Positions 12,014 through 23,192 of a stretch of 64,000 nucleotides of DNA are shown here, in pieces. Within the stretch, counting starts at the first letter, position 1; each line of letters begins with the position of its first letter. The translations under genes were made by a program, and so were the position numbers. A model generated the notes under the pieces. It did not search any database and was not told the DNA's origin. It worked only from the letters and a program-made list of their open reading frames with translations. The DNA is from Hygrocybe punicea (lineage: Eukaryota > Basidiomycota > Agaricomycetes > Agaricales > Hygrophoraceae), in NCBI GenBank assembly GCA_963556145.1, contig OY744472.1:2480001-2544000 (forward strand). Reading direction: 5' to 3'.

Positions 12014-13019
12014 TCTGGAGCCCACCGCGAGGATAATTCAGTGTCATCATTCATTCATTCCATAACCCTACACTTTCCTTTCGTCATCTCGAAATAACCC
12101 TTGCCGCAGCACTCTACACATCCGACTCCCGTTACCCAACCTCTTTACATCCGACATCCGATGCCTCGACAATCCAATCGCCAACTGCCACACTATCATT
12201 TGGGTTTGATTCTCATAATATTTTCTCTTCTTTAACGACTACGACTGTCTAGTATCACGTACAACTTCGAACCCGCTCTTGCACGGCCGACCCAACGGCC
12301 GTTTACCGCTTTAGGAAACTTGCACAGCCACGACCCAATACACCTTCGTCGACTCGACGTCTCGATCCCCGTCACATTCACGATCCACACTCGTTTTTAC
12401 AACCCCAACGCACTCGGAATTCCACGCCCCACCGATTCCGGTCGAAAATCCGCGCCCGGAAAGCCCCAAAACGGCCCCAGCGACCGCGACCAACATCAAC
12501 CGCGTCACTCACGAAACGGAGACGAAATGAGCCACGAAGCACAAGGAAAACGCCCACCGTGCAACAGGTTTAGCCTGTGCACCCCCAGGTACGCCAAATC
12601 TCGCCGTTTCCGCGGTTGTCGAGCAGAAAAACGCGTCCCAACGCTTCGTATGCCGTTTTCGACGCGTCTCAGCACTCTCGTCCCCGTTTGGCCACCCGTT
12701 CGCGTCCACAGCCTCGCCGTCGTCCCCGGATACAGTCCCGGGCCCCTCCCCATCGTCCGAGCGCGCGCCGTCCCAAGAAAACTACGTCAGCACTCAGCAA
12801 AACTCCGTTCTCGACCAGCCCCAGCGCGTCCACCCCCGTTTCGCGCCCGATCACCTCGCGTTCGCATCTACGGACTCGCCGTCATCCCCGGATACAAGCC
12901 ACGACGTATACCTAGCACCTGTGCCCACGTCGTCCCGAAAACGCCACCATCGTCGGCTCCCATCGTCACCCCGCGCCCTACGCCCACAGACCGCATCCTA
13001 CGTGCCCGTACAGGCTTCC

Positions 13020-13700
13020 CGGGTCCCCACATCGTCCTTCGCGAGCACTCACAAGCCATATTCACTGTTATCGATACCCCACGCCGTGCCACGTCATCCA
13101 TCCTCGTGCCTCCGCCAAGTCGACATCCCCGGTCGCTCACGCCCTCGTTGGACACCCCGTCGCCTCGCACCGCTTCCCAGAGTCCCCACAGCACCCTTCG
13201 CGAGCCCACACGAGTCGTCTTCGCCGTTATCGACGCTCCCACCCTGTGCCACGTCACCCTGCTTCGTGCCCCAGCTTACTCGACATCTCCGGCCGCTTAC
13301 GCCCTCGTTGGACCTCCCCGTCGCCTCGTACCGCTTCCTACAGCCCCACGACGCCATTCGCGAGCTCTCACGAGCCATCCTCGCCGTCATCGACCCCTCA
13401 CGTGTTGCCACGTCATCATACTCGACATCCCCGGCCGCTCACGTCCTCGTTGGATCATCCCCCGCTTCGTACAACCTCCCACAACCCTACAGCGTCCCTC
13501 GCAAGTCCGTACCAGCCGTCCTCGCCGTCATCGACGCCTCACGCGTTGCCACGTCATACTTCCTCGTGCCCCCGTAACTCGACATCCCCGGCCGCTCACG
13601 TCCTCGTTGGACCACCCGCTGCTTCCCACTAGTTCCCAGCACCCCACATCGCCCTCGCAAACCCCTACAAGCTGTCCCCGTTATATTAGAGCCTCCAACG
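13020..13700 (+). repeat. Degenerate tandem repeat of about 140-160 bp inside element A
   Basis: About four to five units are recognisable by TCGACATCCCCGGCCGCT followed by CACGYCCTCGTTGG, starting near 13121, 13280, 13420 and 13580. GCCACGTCA precedes each. This explains most of the long Pro/Arg-rich open frame across the region. Confidence 0.75.
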
Positions 13701-15324
13701 CCATGCCACGTCACCCAATGGCCTACCACCGCGTTCTCTCATCCAGGACCAACGACCACCGCGTACGACCACTACCACACCCACGTTCACGCCTCCGCAC
13801 CTCGACATGGCTCTCTACTGTCCCAAACACGTCCGCCCCCGTCCCTCGTCGTCCCACGCAAGCGGCCACGTCACCTACGTCACCACGTCGACTCCCACTC
13901 TCGACCCCCGCTTCCCAGCCGTCCCCGTCCTCGCCCACTCCCCCTCGACCACCTACGTCCTCGACCAACCCCACGACGTCCCTCTCGCGAGCCCAAACGA
14001 AGCCCCGTTGGGTTACGCCCGCGAAACCGTGACCACCGGCCGCTCAAACCCGTTCCACGACCCGACGCATCGTTGTCAAATCCCCACGCATATCCGCCAC
14101 GAAAGTACACGAAACGCCACCCGTATCACCCCCAATCTATCTCCCAGTCCACGTCGTCTCATCCGCCCACGTCATCCGCCTCCGTCCCCCGACATCGACC
14201 ACCCGTTGCCGCCTCCTCAACCTCTCCCCATCCTCGAACGACTTCACGAAACCACGATCCACGTCACGCAACCCCACGTTCCCTCTTATCCGCCCACGTC
14301 ATCCGCCTCCGTCGCCCTACGTCGCCCTATGCCATACCGCCACACCGGACCACACGTTCCCCGCTCCCTCGACCCCACGCAGTCCCACAGTCGCCTCCGT
14401 CGCCCCAAAGACGAGTCTCTCCGCTAGTCAAGACACCTCCGTTGTCGGATCTACCATCCGGAATGCCCCAAAACGCGTCGATGGCACCCGAAGCACAGAC
14501 CTAACGCCCTGCATGTCCATGCCGCCCCCGTCAGTGATCTAGCCTCATCGTCGTCACCATATGTACCCGACGTCAGACCCCACATCCGCCCTCTAACCCG
14601 TTCCCGTTCTCGACATAGCCACCACCGCATTCCGTCAAAGCAAACACCCGACTACGAGTCCGGACGCGTTCTCATTACCCAACTACGATTCCGCGGCATC
14701 CGGTTCCGGTTCCGGCTCAATTCGAGCAGCGGTGCTCAATTCGAGCATCTGGTTCCGGTTCCGGTTTCACATCCCGTACCCGCCACCTTCGCACCCCCAT
14801 ACCCACCGAACCCGACCCTACGAAAACCCGTCACCGTCCATCGGCATAAGAAATACATACATAGATAGATTAAATAAATAAGAAGAAAGAAAAATGTCAG
14901 AGATAAAAGAAAGATAAAAAGAAATACACTTGTTCCTGACACACCCGACACCCGCATAATACACCCGACGTACCCGACACACCCGCTTATGAATCCGTCG
15001 CACTCAGCAAACCCGTTTACGAACCCGCCGCACCCGCTTACGAACCCGACGCACCGCTTCACCCATTCCCCACGCACCCGACTCATCCGCTCACGCACCC
15101 GCATTCCACCTGTTGACATCGCTCTCCGCTTTCCATGACCCACCGTTTCCGCCACCATTTCGACCCAGACACAATGTTCCCTGTCTCGGCTTCGATTCCC
15201 AACCCACCCGACTTTATATTTCAGTTCCATGGGGGAGAATGCTTCCCCACGGGTCCAAGCCGGTGCTGAACCGCCTAGTATGAGGCTGATTTCACATCCG
15301 TTGATTATCGCCCCCATATTAGTA

Positions 15325-15645
15325 TTGACATATCGAACCTCCGCCATCGTCTATCGAACCTCCGCCGCTGTCTATCGAACCTCCGCCATCGTATATTGAA
15401 CCTCCGTCGTCGTCCATTGAACCTCCATTTTCGTCATATCATCTATCGAACCTCCGCCGCCGTCTATCAAACCTCCGCCATCATATATTGAACCTCCGTC
15501 GTCGTCCATCGAACCTCCGTTTTCGTCATATTGTCTATCGAACCTCCGCCATCGTATATCGAACCTCCGCCATCGTATATCGAACCTCCGTCGTCGTCTA
15601 TCGAACCTCCGTTTTCGTCATATCGTATTGAACAACCACCGTTGT
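15325..15645 (+). repeat. Minisatellite of about 21 bp in element A
   Basis: Roughly fourteen units of ATCGAACCTCCGCCRTCGT with small variants (TTTTCGTCATAT at intervals). It lies between the repeat-rich interior and the 3' LTR. No coding role is evident. Confidence 0.8.
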
Positions 15646-16200
15646 CATATCATGTCTACCCCTACGCTACTGTTTCCGCCACCCGTTGACACAGCCACCA
15701 AAGCCGCCGACCCTAACTCGACCCGCTTAGATCGTCTTTGTCATCCGCTTGTGTTTTATTTCGTTTCCGCTCCTGCCTTACTCGTCTCCGTCACCCGCCC
15801 CCAATCCTATGTCACGTTTAGTTTTATCCCGACTTGATTTCTATCGCGTCCCTTCCTTTCCGATCACCGGCATTTATTCCCTTTTATCTATTTTGCATTT
15901 CCGCTGCATATTTGTCCCACCCTTATAGCTTTCCGCTGTTTCCTTCATTTCCGCTTGGTTATATTGTCACTATAGTTTCTTTTCTATGTATTTCCGGGCA
16001 CCGGCATCACCCGCCTTTGTTCTCCGCCCTCCGACTCTCCACTAGTCACCACCCGCTCTCCCCCTTCGCATTGTCCACAACCCACCTCGTCCCGTCGAAC
16101 CCAATTCCACGACCACCACGTCGGCCTCATCTCACGCATCCAAGTCCTGAGTCCACGTAGTATCGACCAGGGATGGTCTTTATTTAAAGTACCCTGGAGA

Positions 16201-17166
16201 TGTAGAGGGTCGACGTCCCTCTGAGTCCGTATCATCAATATATCACGAATCCGGACCAACCCGATGCCGCCATTCGACTTGCATTCGAACCCGACGTAAC
16301 CCGACGCAACCCGACGTGACGTGACGTGATGTGACCCGACGTGACCGACATAACCCGACGTATGCCGCTTCGTCACAGCCGCTCTCAGACCAAGTCCGGC
16401 AGCCTCAAACGCCTCGGAGTTCCAATTCCAGGAGATGGATCTCTTCGGACTCAATCCCCGACTTCGGATTTACTTTATTTATGCATCCCATCGTCCTTTC
16501 GGAGATATGTAGGACTTTCTAGATCTTTTCCTTGCATATTCGTTTTCCCCTCCATTTCCTGTCTTCGTTGCTTTGCAACCCCCCTTTCCACATCCCCATT
16601 CCAACCTTTCTTTGTAGCTTACCATCGGCCGAAGTAGACACGTCCGAAAGTAGATTACTGTTTCCTGTACTATAAAAACGGTCCCCGACGACCGTACAAA
16701 ATAAGATACCTTTAGTCCCCGTTTCCCTCATAGTCAGAATCGTTTAAATCCCTTCAAATGCTCGTCCACGTAGTTCCTTAGCCTTTTTATAGTTTACTTC
16801 GTTGTCTTCCTCATTGTTCCCGTATATTCATTCATCGTTTCCGACCCGACCCGTCGTACCCGACATCGTCGGCATCGTCGGGTTCATTCGTTTTCAGTCC
16901 GTTCACCATCGGGTTCATCGTTATTAGTCCGTTTTCACTCCGTTCATCGTCGGGTTCATCGTCATTTATCCATTTTCACTCCGTTCATCGCCGGATTCGT
17001 CGTTATTAGTCCCGTTTATGCGGCGGCTTTACTTTTATTTCACTTTCACTTCCTTTTACTACAATTCCCGACACTGAATTATCCAGTCACTTCTACACTG
17101 ACACCCTTTGGATAGGATCTTTATTTCTTTATATAGTTCCGAAGCCACCAAGAACCCGCATCTACA
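16201..17166 (+). repeat. 3' LTR of element A
   Basis: 966 bp and ending CTACA. The few differences from the 5' LTR include a small indel in the CCGACCCGACC/CATCGTCGG stretch near 16850. It is preceded by GGATGGTCTTTATTTAAAG and a CCAGGG/CCCTGG hairpin rather than a polypurine tract. A TATA box lies at 16671-16678. Confidence 0.92.
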
Positions 17167-17236
17167 ACGCAGGTAAAGCCATGAAAACTGGCCTTTAAAT
17201 ATAGTAACAGTAAATAAATATATTGCATAAATAGTT

Positions 17237-17964
17237 TATTGCTATTTTCATATATAATGACATTTTGCAAAACAAATCTTTTAAAGAAGGAGGTCCTAGT
17301 AAAATGATAACTTGTGAAATACTGCACCGAATTACATAGTCTGAGAGGGATAGTTTGTCTATGTTCTAAGGGCCATATTTCCCTCTATTTACAATTTCAA
17401 AATATGTGTTATATAAAAGGTTATAGGTGAATTGTTGATTTGAGTCATTGCAACTTGTACAATGAATATCTTTACAAGAAATGCTTGGATTGACATGGTT
17501 GTAGAGAGAAAGTTGTTCTATTTTTTAAGGGCTACAAGGGCCCATATCGCGTTTTTTTGTACTTTGAAATTTCGAAGGAGAATTACACAAAAACAACCTC
17601 TGTATAAATAACATTACAATAATCTGCTAAAGTCTAAAATACAAGAAAACGCGGTATAGGCCCTTGTAGCCCTTGAAAAATAGAACAACTTTCTCTCTAC
17701 AATCATGTCAATCCAAGCATTTCTTGTAAAGATATTCATTGTACAAGTTGCAATGACTCAAATCAACAATTCACCTATAACCTTTTATATAACACATATT
17801 TTGAAATTGTAAATAGAGGGAAATATGGCCCTTAGAACATAGACAAACTATCCCTCTCAGACTATGTAATTCGGTGCAGTATTTCACAAGTTATCATTTT
17901 ACTAGGACCTCCTTCTTTAAAAGATTTGTTTTGCAAAATGTCATTATATATGAAAATAGCAATA
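17237..17964. repeat. Near-perfect foldback F1
   Basis: Two arms of about 320-330 bp (17237-17568 and 17647-17964) are inverted copies with only a handful of differences, around a loop of about 75 bp. The ends read TATTGCTATTTTCATATA. The inner parts carry GAAATACTGCACCGA, GTACAATGAATATCTTTAC and AAGGGCTACAAGGGC. It is related to the foldback at 21239-21952 through the shared GAAATACTGCAC and GTACAATGAATA blocks. No TSD is convincing. Any transcript across it would form a long double strand. Confidence 0.88.
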
Positions 17965-18162
17965 AATATCAATAATAGTAAAATTAAGTGTCTGAACCAT
18001 TCTTGAACTCAGTTCAGGCCCCAAAAAAAAAATCTGAATGGTTCAGGGCAGTTCAGGTTCAGTTCATGTGAAATCCTGAACTGAACCCAGAGTTCAGTTC
18101 AGGGTTCAGCCAAAATGGGTCTGAAATAGACTGAACTGAACTTTGGTAGCACTAGTACAAGG

Positions 18163-19665
18163 CAGTGGTGAGTAGCTGTAGCATCATCTAAATGATTCAT
18201 GGTGGAGTGGTTGGGCCTGGTCAGTCACATGACTAGGCTCCTGCAGATGGTCTTAGTCAGTAGTGTTCCAGATGTAGTAGTCAGTCTCAGCTCAGCTATC
18301 TACACCGTTGTAGTAGGAGGTCACATGATAGGATCCCATGGTTCATAGGATTACATAGTAGAGTACACTTGTTTGTAGAGACTCAGCCTATCATACCACA
18401 ATGTTCACCTCATGACACCCTGAGTGGGCTCCCCTGCCCACTCCACCATTCCACCTTGAGTCGTGCATGAGCCCTGGGAGAGGTACCTCGGTACCTCTTC
18501 AATGTGGTGATGAGAGTATAATTCAGATCAGCTCTTTGTGTCTTTCTGCCTTTTACCAATTTTTCTTGTGAGGTGACTTTTCGGCCTCACCACCTGCTGC
18601 TGTGCAAACATGGATTTTTCTCTTCATTCTCAGCTGTACAATACTAGGTTTACCCCCCTGGCACTCTCATTCAACCCACCAATGCCCTGCATTGCTCCAA
18701 AAACATGGGTGTGACCCATTTTGAACACCCACTGCAGCACATTGGTCTTATGCAAGGGTGGAGATACCAGATCACTTTGGTTGCTAGGAGTGGGGCTGAT
18801 ATTCTGTAATGGCACAGTTGGATTGATATATAGAAAAGGCAGACAGTGTTGGAGCTACAGGGTGCCAGAGTTGTGTGCAGGAATTATATTGTGAGTTCCA
18901 TACAATTCTTCAAGAGTTGGATTCATGATTTGATCAGCAAAACCTGATTTTGGGTCATAGCGGATCAACATTTTCATAATAGTCATAGCACTCCCATAGC
19001 ACTCATAGCAACAGCCCCCCTATGTAGCATTCCATAGCATTCCATAGCATAGCATAGCCTGCTCACTACATAGTTCTCTAAACTGTGTTGATAACCTATA
19101 GCTCACTATTATATGCCAACCCAAAATATATCTTTGGTGGACTCAGACAAATTTCTCTAAGTCTTTACTTTGGAGTTGTTTGGTCATGGTTCATCTTCCA
19201 CCACCTCTAGTGACAATCCGTGCTATCATTGAGGGGTGTCTTGCAGGTATATGTTCCTACATATTTTGCTTTATTTTGTTTTTGTTTTTATTGCACAGGT
19301 GTTTTGTCACATCTGCATGATGCAACCTCATGCACAACTTGAACAAGCAACACATGGGCAAAAATGATGGATGACCATGGTGAGTACCAGCAACCACATC
19401 AACCCCAGCACCAATGCATAGCACTGATACCAACATCAGCACTGGCACCAGCACTGGCACTGGCACCAGCAGCCATGCCAGTACCAGCACACCAGCACTG
19501 ATGCTAGCACCAGCACCAGTGTAACACCAGTGTGGATACAGGCAATAGCGCCAGCACCTACACCAGTCCAGTACCAGTGTGGCAATGCAAAAGGGTGAGC
19601 AACAGTATAATGAAAGCAGTGGACATCTCACTGCCAGGTATCTTTCCATTTTTGCCTAGTATACC
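18163..19665. other. CpG-poor transposon-derived DNA, no gene recognised
   Basis: After element E the sequence of the old hAT relic should resume (TACAAGGCAGTGGTGAG matches the codon series at 8285-8299), but no further conserved block is clear. ATAGCATAGCATT repeats lie at about 18980-19060 and an ACCAGCACTGGC-type low-complexity array at 19380-19570. Open frames through the array are not credible genes. Confidence 0.5.
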
Positions 19666-20053
19666 TACACTGTCCAGGGGCCAGGCTAGGCCAGGGCCAG
19701 CCTGTTTTTCACTGACCCTGACCCTGACCCTCTAGGGCCAGGCCATCTCAGGCAGGCCCTGGCCCTGGCCCTGTTTGGCACTGGGTCAATAGGGCCAGGT
19801 CAGGGCCAGGTCAGGGTTGGCCCTGGCCTGATGACTATCTCAAGAATTTGTCCATACATCTCTCCATTAACAGTATTCTAACCTACATAGTTCTCATCAT
19901 TAAAATCAAAATCTCCAACATATTCCTTCACAATCTCCTTCTACAGACATACATATTGTTACAGTATAGGTAAATAGTTATGAGCCATTTTGGTAGCATT
20001 TTATGCTGTTGTGGCTACTGCTGGTAGTGCTAGCTTGTTCTCAGACATGAGGA
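19666..20053. mobile_element. Second, truncated copy (G2) of the TACANTGTCCA element
   Basis: It begins TACACTGTCCAGGGGCC with the same GGCCCTGGCC-rich subterminal DNA. From 19828 it is nearly identical to 6735-6950 of G1 (ATGACTATCTCAAGAATTTG through TCAGACATGAGGAG). Homology ends where LTR-like sequence begins at 20054. Confidence 0.8.
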
Positions 20054-20512
20054 GTGTCGGTGTAGACCCAGAAAGGAATCTACAGAAAGGGGTGATCAGC
20101 TAAGAAGTGATCTGAGGAGTTTAGTTTTCTATTGAGCAGTCTAATCAATCCAACCTGAATCCAGGGGTTCTGGAACAGAGAAGAAGTGCGGGGAGAAGGT
20201 TGAAGAGAGATATAGACAATATGAAGAGAGAACTAAGAAATAGGTCTGAAGTGCGATGATAAGATGTGAGGTGGAATGATAACCTGTGAGATGGAATGAT
20301 AACCCATTTTATCTACTGTTAAAGTACAACTTTTATACTACTGTAAGAAACCTGTGCTATAGTAACTATGTGCTACAAGCAAAGGCTGTAAGTGATATGG
20401 GACAAGTGGAGAGGAGGATAGGAGGTGGGTGCTATGTACTAGGGAACAGGAAATGAAGATATATGATATACAAATAGAAACACACTAATTCTGGGTTAGT
20501 GTTGCCTCAAAC
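20054..20512 (-). repeat. Decayed LTR fragment of the B/C family, minus orientation
   Basis: The segment resembles the reverse complement of the LTRs at 31325 and 40926: GTGTAGACCC, GTGATCAGCTAAGAAGTGATC, CAATCCAACC.GAATCCAGGG, TTTTATACTACTG, and ATTCTGGGTTAG for ATTCCGGGTCGTTAG. Similarity stops near 20510, so the other LTR end (CGGAGCCTCTACA) is missing. Many CpGs have decayed, so it is older than the solo LTR at 24191. Confidence 0.7.
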
Positions 20513-20569
20513 CGGCTGGTCAGAAAAAGCTGATCCTGGTTCTGAACTATTGATGCACAACCAGGTGTC

Positions 20570-22290
20570 TCCTAGGCCTTTATTTTGTAGCCATGGTCAG
20601 AGTGTGCAGATGTGTATCAGCAAGTTCTTCATATGTAGTGTGAGTCTTGTGTCTGACAAGATCATGAACTGGCACTGGAAGGGAGTCAAACATGTCTTGC
20701 AGTAGAAGGCTATTTGTATCATCAGCCTCTTTTGCCTTAGGGAGTAGGCTGTTGGCCTATTTTATGTGGGTCCAAACCTCTTTGGATCCTGTTATCTCAG
20801 TTTTTGTGCTGAGGGCTTCGACAGCGAGGGTCCATTCCTTGAGTTCCCAGATGCATTTGGCCTTGGATGGCTTGAGAATGGTGTAATTGGTGTTCTTCAG
20901 CCACTGTTTCTCAAATGCCACAACTAACCTATCCCAATTGTCCTTGATGTCATTAGCTACAGTGTTCAATGGCTCCTTTGAACACTACCAGTCCTTTGAA
21001 CACCCTAATATAATTGATTCTGTACTGATTCTGCTGCTAAAAAGTGTTCTAATTCATTTAGTGCATCATCTGAACCCATCTAGATATTGATTTTTATTCA
21101 GAACCACCAATAAAATTAGGAACTGAATATTCACAAAGCAGAGAGAAATATGATCACTCCTTTGAACACTAATGTTTTGACCATAAACATTCAAATATTA
21201 ACAGATTTCTTTGAAAATTGGTATGAGAGGTCTTTATGGCGCTTTTCAAAACTAATGACATTTCAAAAAACAAATTTGTTAAGTTTGGGGACCTAAGTAA
21301 ATATTGTAACTCATGAAATACTGCACAGATTTACATGGTTGTAGAATGAAGTTTCATCCAAATTTCAAGGACTAGCCACTCCTGTATTTAAATTTAGGAA
21401 ATATTCAGATTATTGATAGTTACAGGTGCATTTCTGCATTTCAGTGACTAAAACTTGTACAATGAATAACTTTACAAGGAATGCTCCGATTTACAAGATT
21501 GTAGGGAGAAAACCATTCCATTTTTGAAGGGCTAGAAGCTCACATATCGGGATTTTGCTTAAGTTCAGGTTTTGCACAGGTAATAAGTATGTGCCTTGTT
21601 GGGATAAATATTGTCTTAATGCCCAAAAGTATACAAAATCCCGGTATGTGAGCTTCTAGCCCTTCAAAAATGGAATGGTTTTCTCCCTACAATCTTGTAA
21701 ATCGGAGCATTCCTTGTAAAGTTATTCATTGTACAAGTTTTAGTCACTGAAATGCAGAAATGCACCTGTAACTATCAATAATCTGAATATTTCCTAAATT
21801 TAAATACAGGAGTGGCTAGCCCTTGAAATTTGGATGAAACTTCATTCTACAACCATGTAAATCTGTGCAGTATTTCATGAGTTACAATATTTACTTAGGT
21901 CCCCAAACTTAACAAATTTGTTTTTTGAAATGTCATTAGTTTTGAAAAGCGCAATAAATATATGAGCAACCTTTGGTCCACTCAGATTTTGTTCAAGATA
22001 ATTGGCTACCTGTGGCATTTTAGGTAGGTTAATTTTTTGTGTTCAAAGGAGCCATTGAATACTGTAGTCTGTCCAGCCATTGGTTGGTGATGCCACCAAA
22101 GTCTAGGTTGTTTCGAAGGTAGTCAATTTTCTTCTTGTTGGTTGTATATTCTTTGTCCTCAAGTTTGATGTTGATCTTGTGTAGGAACTGGCTGGAGGTT
22201 ATTTTTTCATTGGGGCCACCACCCCAGTGTAGGGAACCAGACTCACCCGTTATGGCTCTAGGTGCAGTTGGTTGGGGAATGGATGGCAAT
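20570..22290 (-). pseudogene. Relic LTR-retrotransposon gag, split by element H
   Basis: Read on the minus strand, 22289-22068 gives GGGPNEKITSSQFLHKINIK and the block ending FGGITNQWLDRLQ. After element H the frame continues with ANDIKDNWDRLVVAFEKQW, then a KAKCIWELKEWTLAVEAL block and EVWTHIKYANSLLPKAKEAD. This series is the layout of mushroom Ty3-like gag proteins. Here gag would package element RNA in cytoplasmic particles. No protease or polymerase follows towards lower coordinates. It is dead because of the H insertion. Confidence 0.7.
20957..22067. mobile_element. Foldback DNA element H with a 29-bp terminal repeat
   Basis: Both ends share CTACAGTRTTCAATGGCTCC followed by TTTGAACAC in inverted orientation. 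The interior 21239-21952 is a near-perfect foldback (GCGCTTTTCAAAACTAATGA and its complement at the ends, arms of about 330 bp) related to F1. No coding capacity. A TSD longer than 2 bp is not convincing. It interrupts the relic gag. Confidence 0.75.
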
Positions 22291-22953
22291 GTTGGTGGTG
22301 TGGTTTGTTGTGGGTTTTTGGACTTGGTTGATGGTGTTGTGATGGAGAAAATGGATGATGTTGATGATGTTGATGATGTTGATGTTGAACTTAAGTATTT
22401 ACCATTTTTATCCTGGGCTCAGATAGTAGTCCTGCATTTGTGTGGTATAGTATGTGGGCAGATTAAGGCATGTCATGACTCTAGGTAACCCATGGGTCAC
22501 AGTCAAAATTTCCAGATGTGTTGCAAATAAGGTTGACCATGGGTGATATGTGTTTACATAATTTTCTGTGGTATTATTATTATTATTATTAATTTCATTA
22601 TTTTTGATCAAATTGACATAACAAGCAATCACAACCAGGATAAGAACAACAACACCAATGACTCAGACCCAGACTCAGCAATGAAAATGATGGAACAAGG
22701 CCAGGCTCAGCAACGAAAACAACAGAACAAGGCCAGGAAGGTGGTGCGTCCACTGAATGGCCCAGGTATGTGCCCCCAACCCAGCCTCATTGACATTGGC
22801 TAACCTCCCAACAACCACAGACACATGTCAACACGTGTTGGCAAGGTCTCCAGCACAGAAGAACATATGAGGACCTCGCGAACATGTGCAGACACGTCAA
22901 CTGACATGTAGGCATCATTCCTGAGGCCTCCGGCACCATGGCTCACATGTCGC

Positions 22954-23192
22954 TGTGGTGATTGCAGCCTGGGTAGGCGCGGAATCCATGTTTTTCGAGT
23001 CCTGTCAGTGGGATCAAAACCCAAACTCTTCTTGTTTGTAACTATGTACACAAGCCACTATATAGGTACTGTATAGTATCTATAAATGGACTGTGGTGAA
23101 GAAATGGTGAAGTGGGATTGTAAAGAAGATAAGGTAAACTGTAACAATAGAAAATAAGAGAATATGCATGCAGAGAGATATCAATTTCTACA
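22954..23192 (-). repeat. 3' LTR of element I
   Basis: 239 bp. On the minus strand it starts TGTAGAAATTGATATCTCTC and ends CAATCACCACA. It differs from 27711-27949 at a few positions, mostly C/T or G/A. Confidence 0.9.

Larger units (their letters stand above)
11047..17166 (+). mobile_element. LTR retroelement A without recognisable gag or pol
   Basis: A complete element with TG...CA LTRs of 967 and 966 bp. The 4-bp TSD is ACGC (11043-11046, 17167-17170). The PBS-like block TGGAGCCCACCGCGAGGA follows the 5' LTR by two bases (12016). The interior (12014-16200) is GC- and CpG-rich and largely repetitive. The longest frame, 12320-14032 (570 codons, +), is Pro/Arg/Ser/His-rich and covers tandem repeats. 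I see no capsid, protease, reverse transcriptase, RNase H or integrase motif, so I do not call it a gene. A block at about 12420-12600 is similar at DNA level to 27170-27350 (minus) in element I. A is therefore a LARD-like, non-autonomous element. Confidence 0.88.
9890..18154. mobile_element. Non-autonomous hAT element E, host to LTR element A
   Basis: The left end reads TAGTGCTGCCAAAGTTCAG; the right end at 18154 is the reverse complement of TAGTGCTACCAAAGTTCAG. The TSD is GTACAAGG at 9882-9889 and 18155-18162. Without the LTR insertion (11047-17166 plus a 4-bp TSD) E would be about 2.1 kb. The left part has ACAATG-type repeats (10262-10345), CAG/CACCAG-rich DNA (10365-10720), and two 160-bp tandem units (from about 10797 and 10957), each with a TCAATTGA palindrome. 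The right part contains the foldback at 17237-17964. No transposase is present. Confidence 0.9.

Noticed and set aside
12014..12033. Identification of a specific tRNA primer for the PBS-like block
   Set aside because: The implied 3' end lacks a recognisable T-arm, so I could not match it to a tRNA from knowledge. Left as an open finding.
14736..15347. 203-codon minus frame in element A with a hydrophobic stretch
   Set aside because: The hydrophobic run comes from A/T-rich simple sequence and the rest from CACCCGA repeats; no conservation visible.
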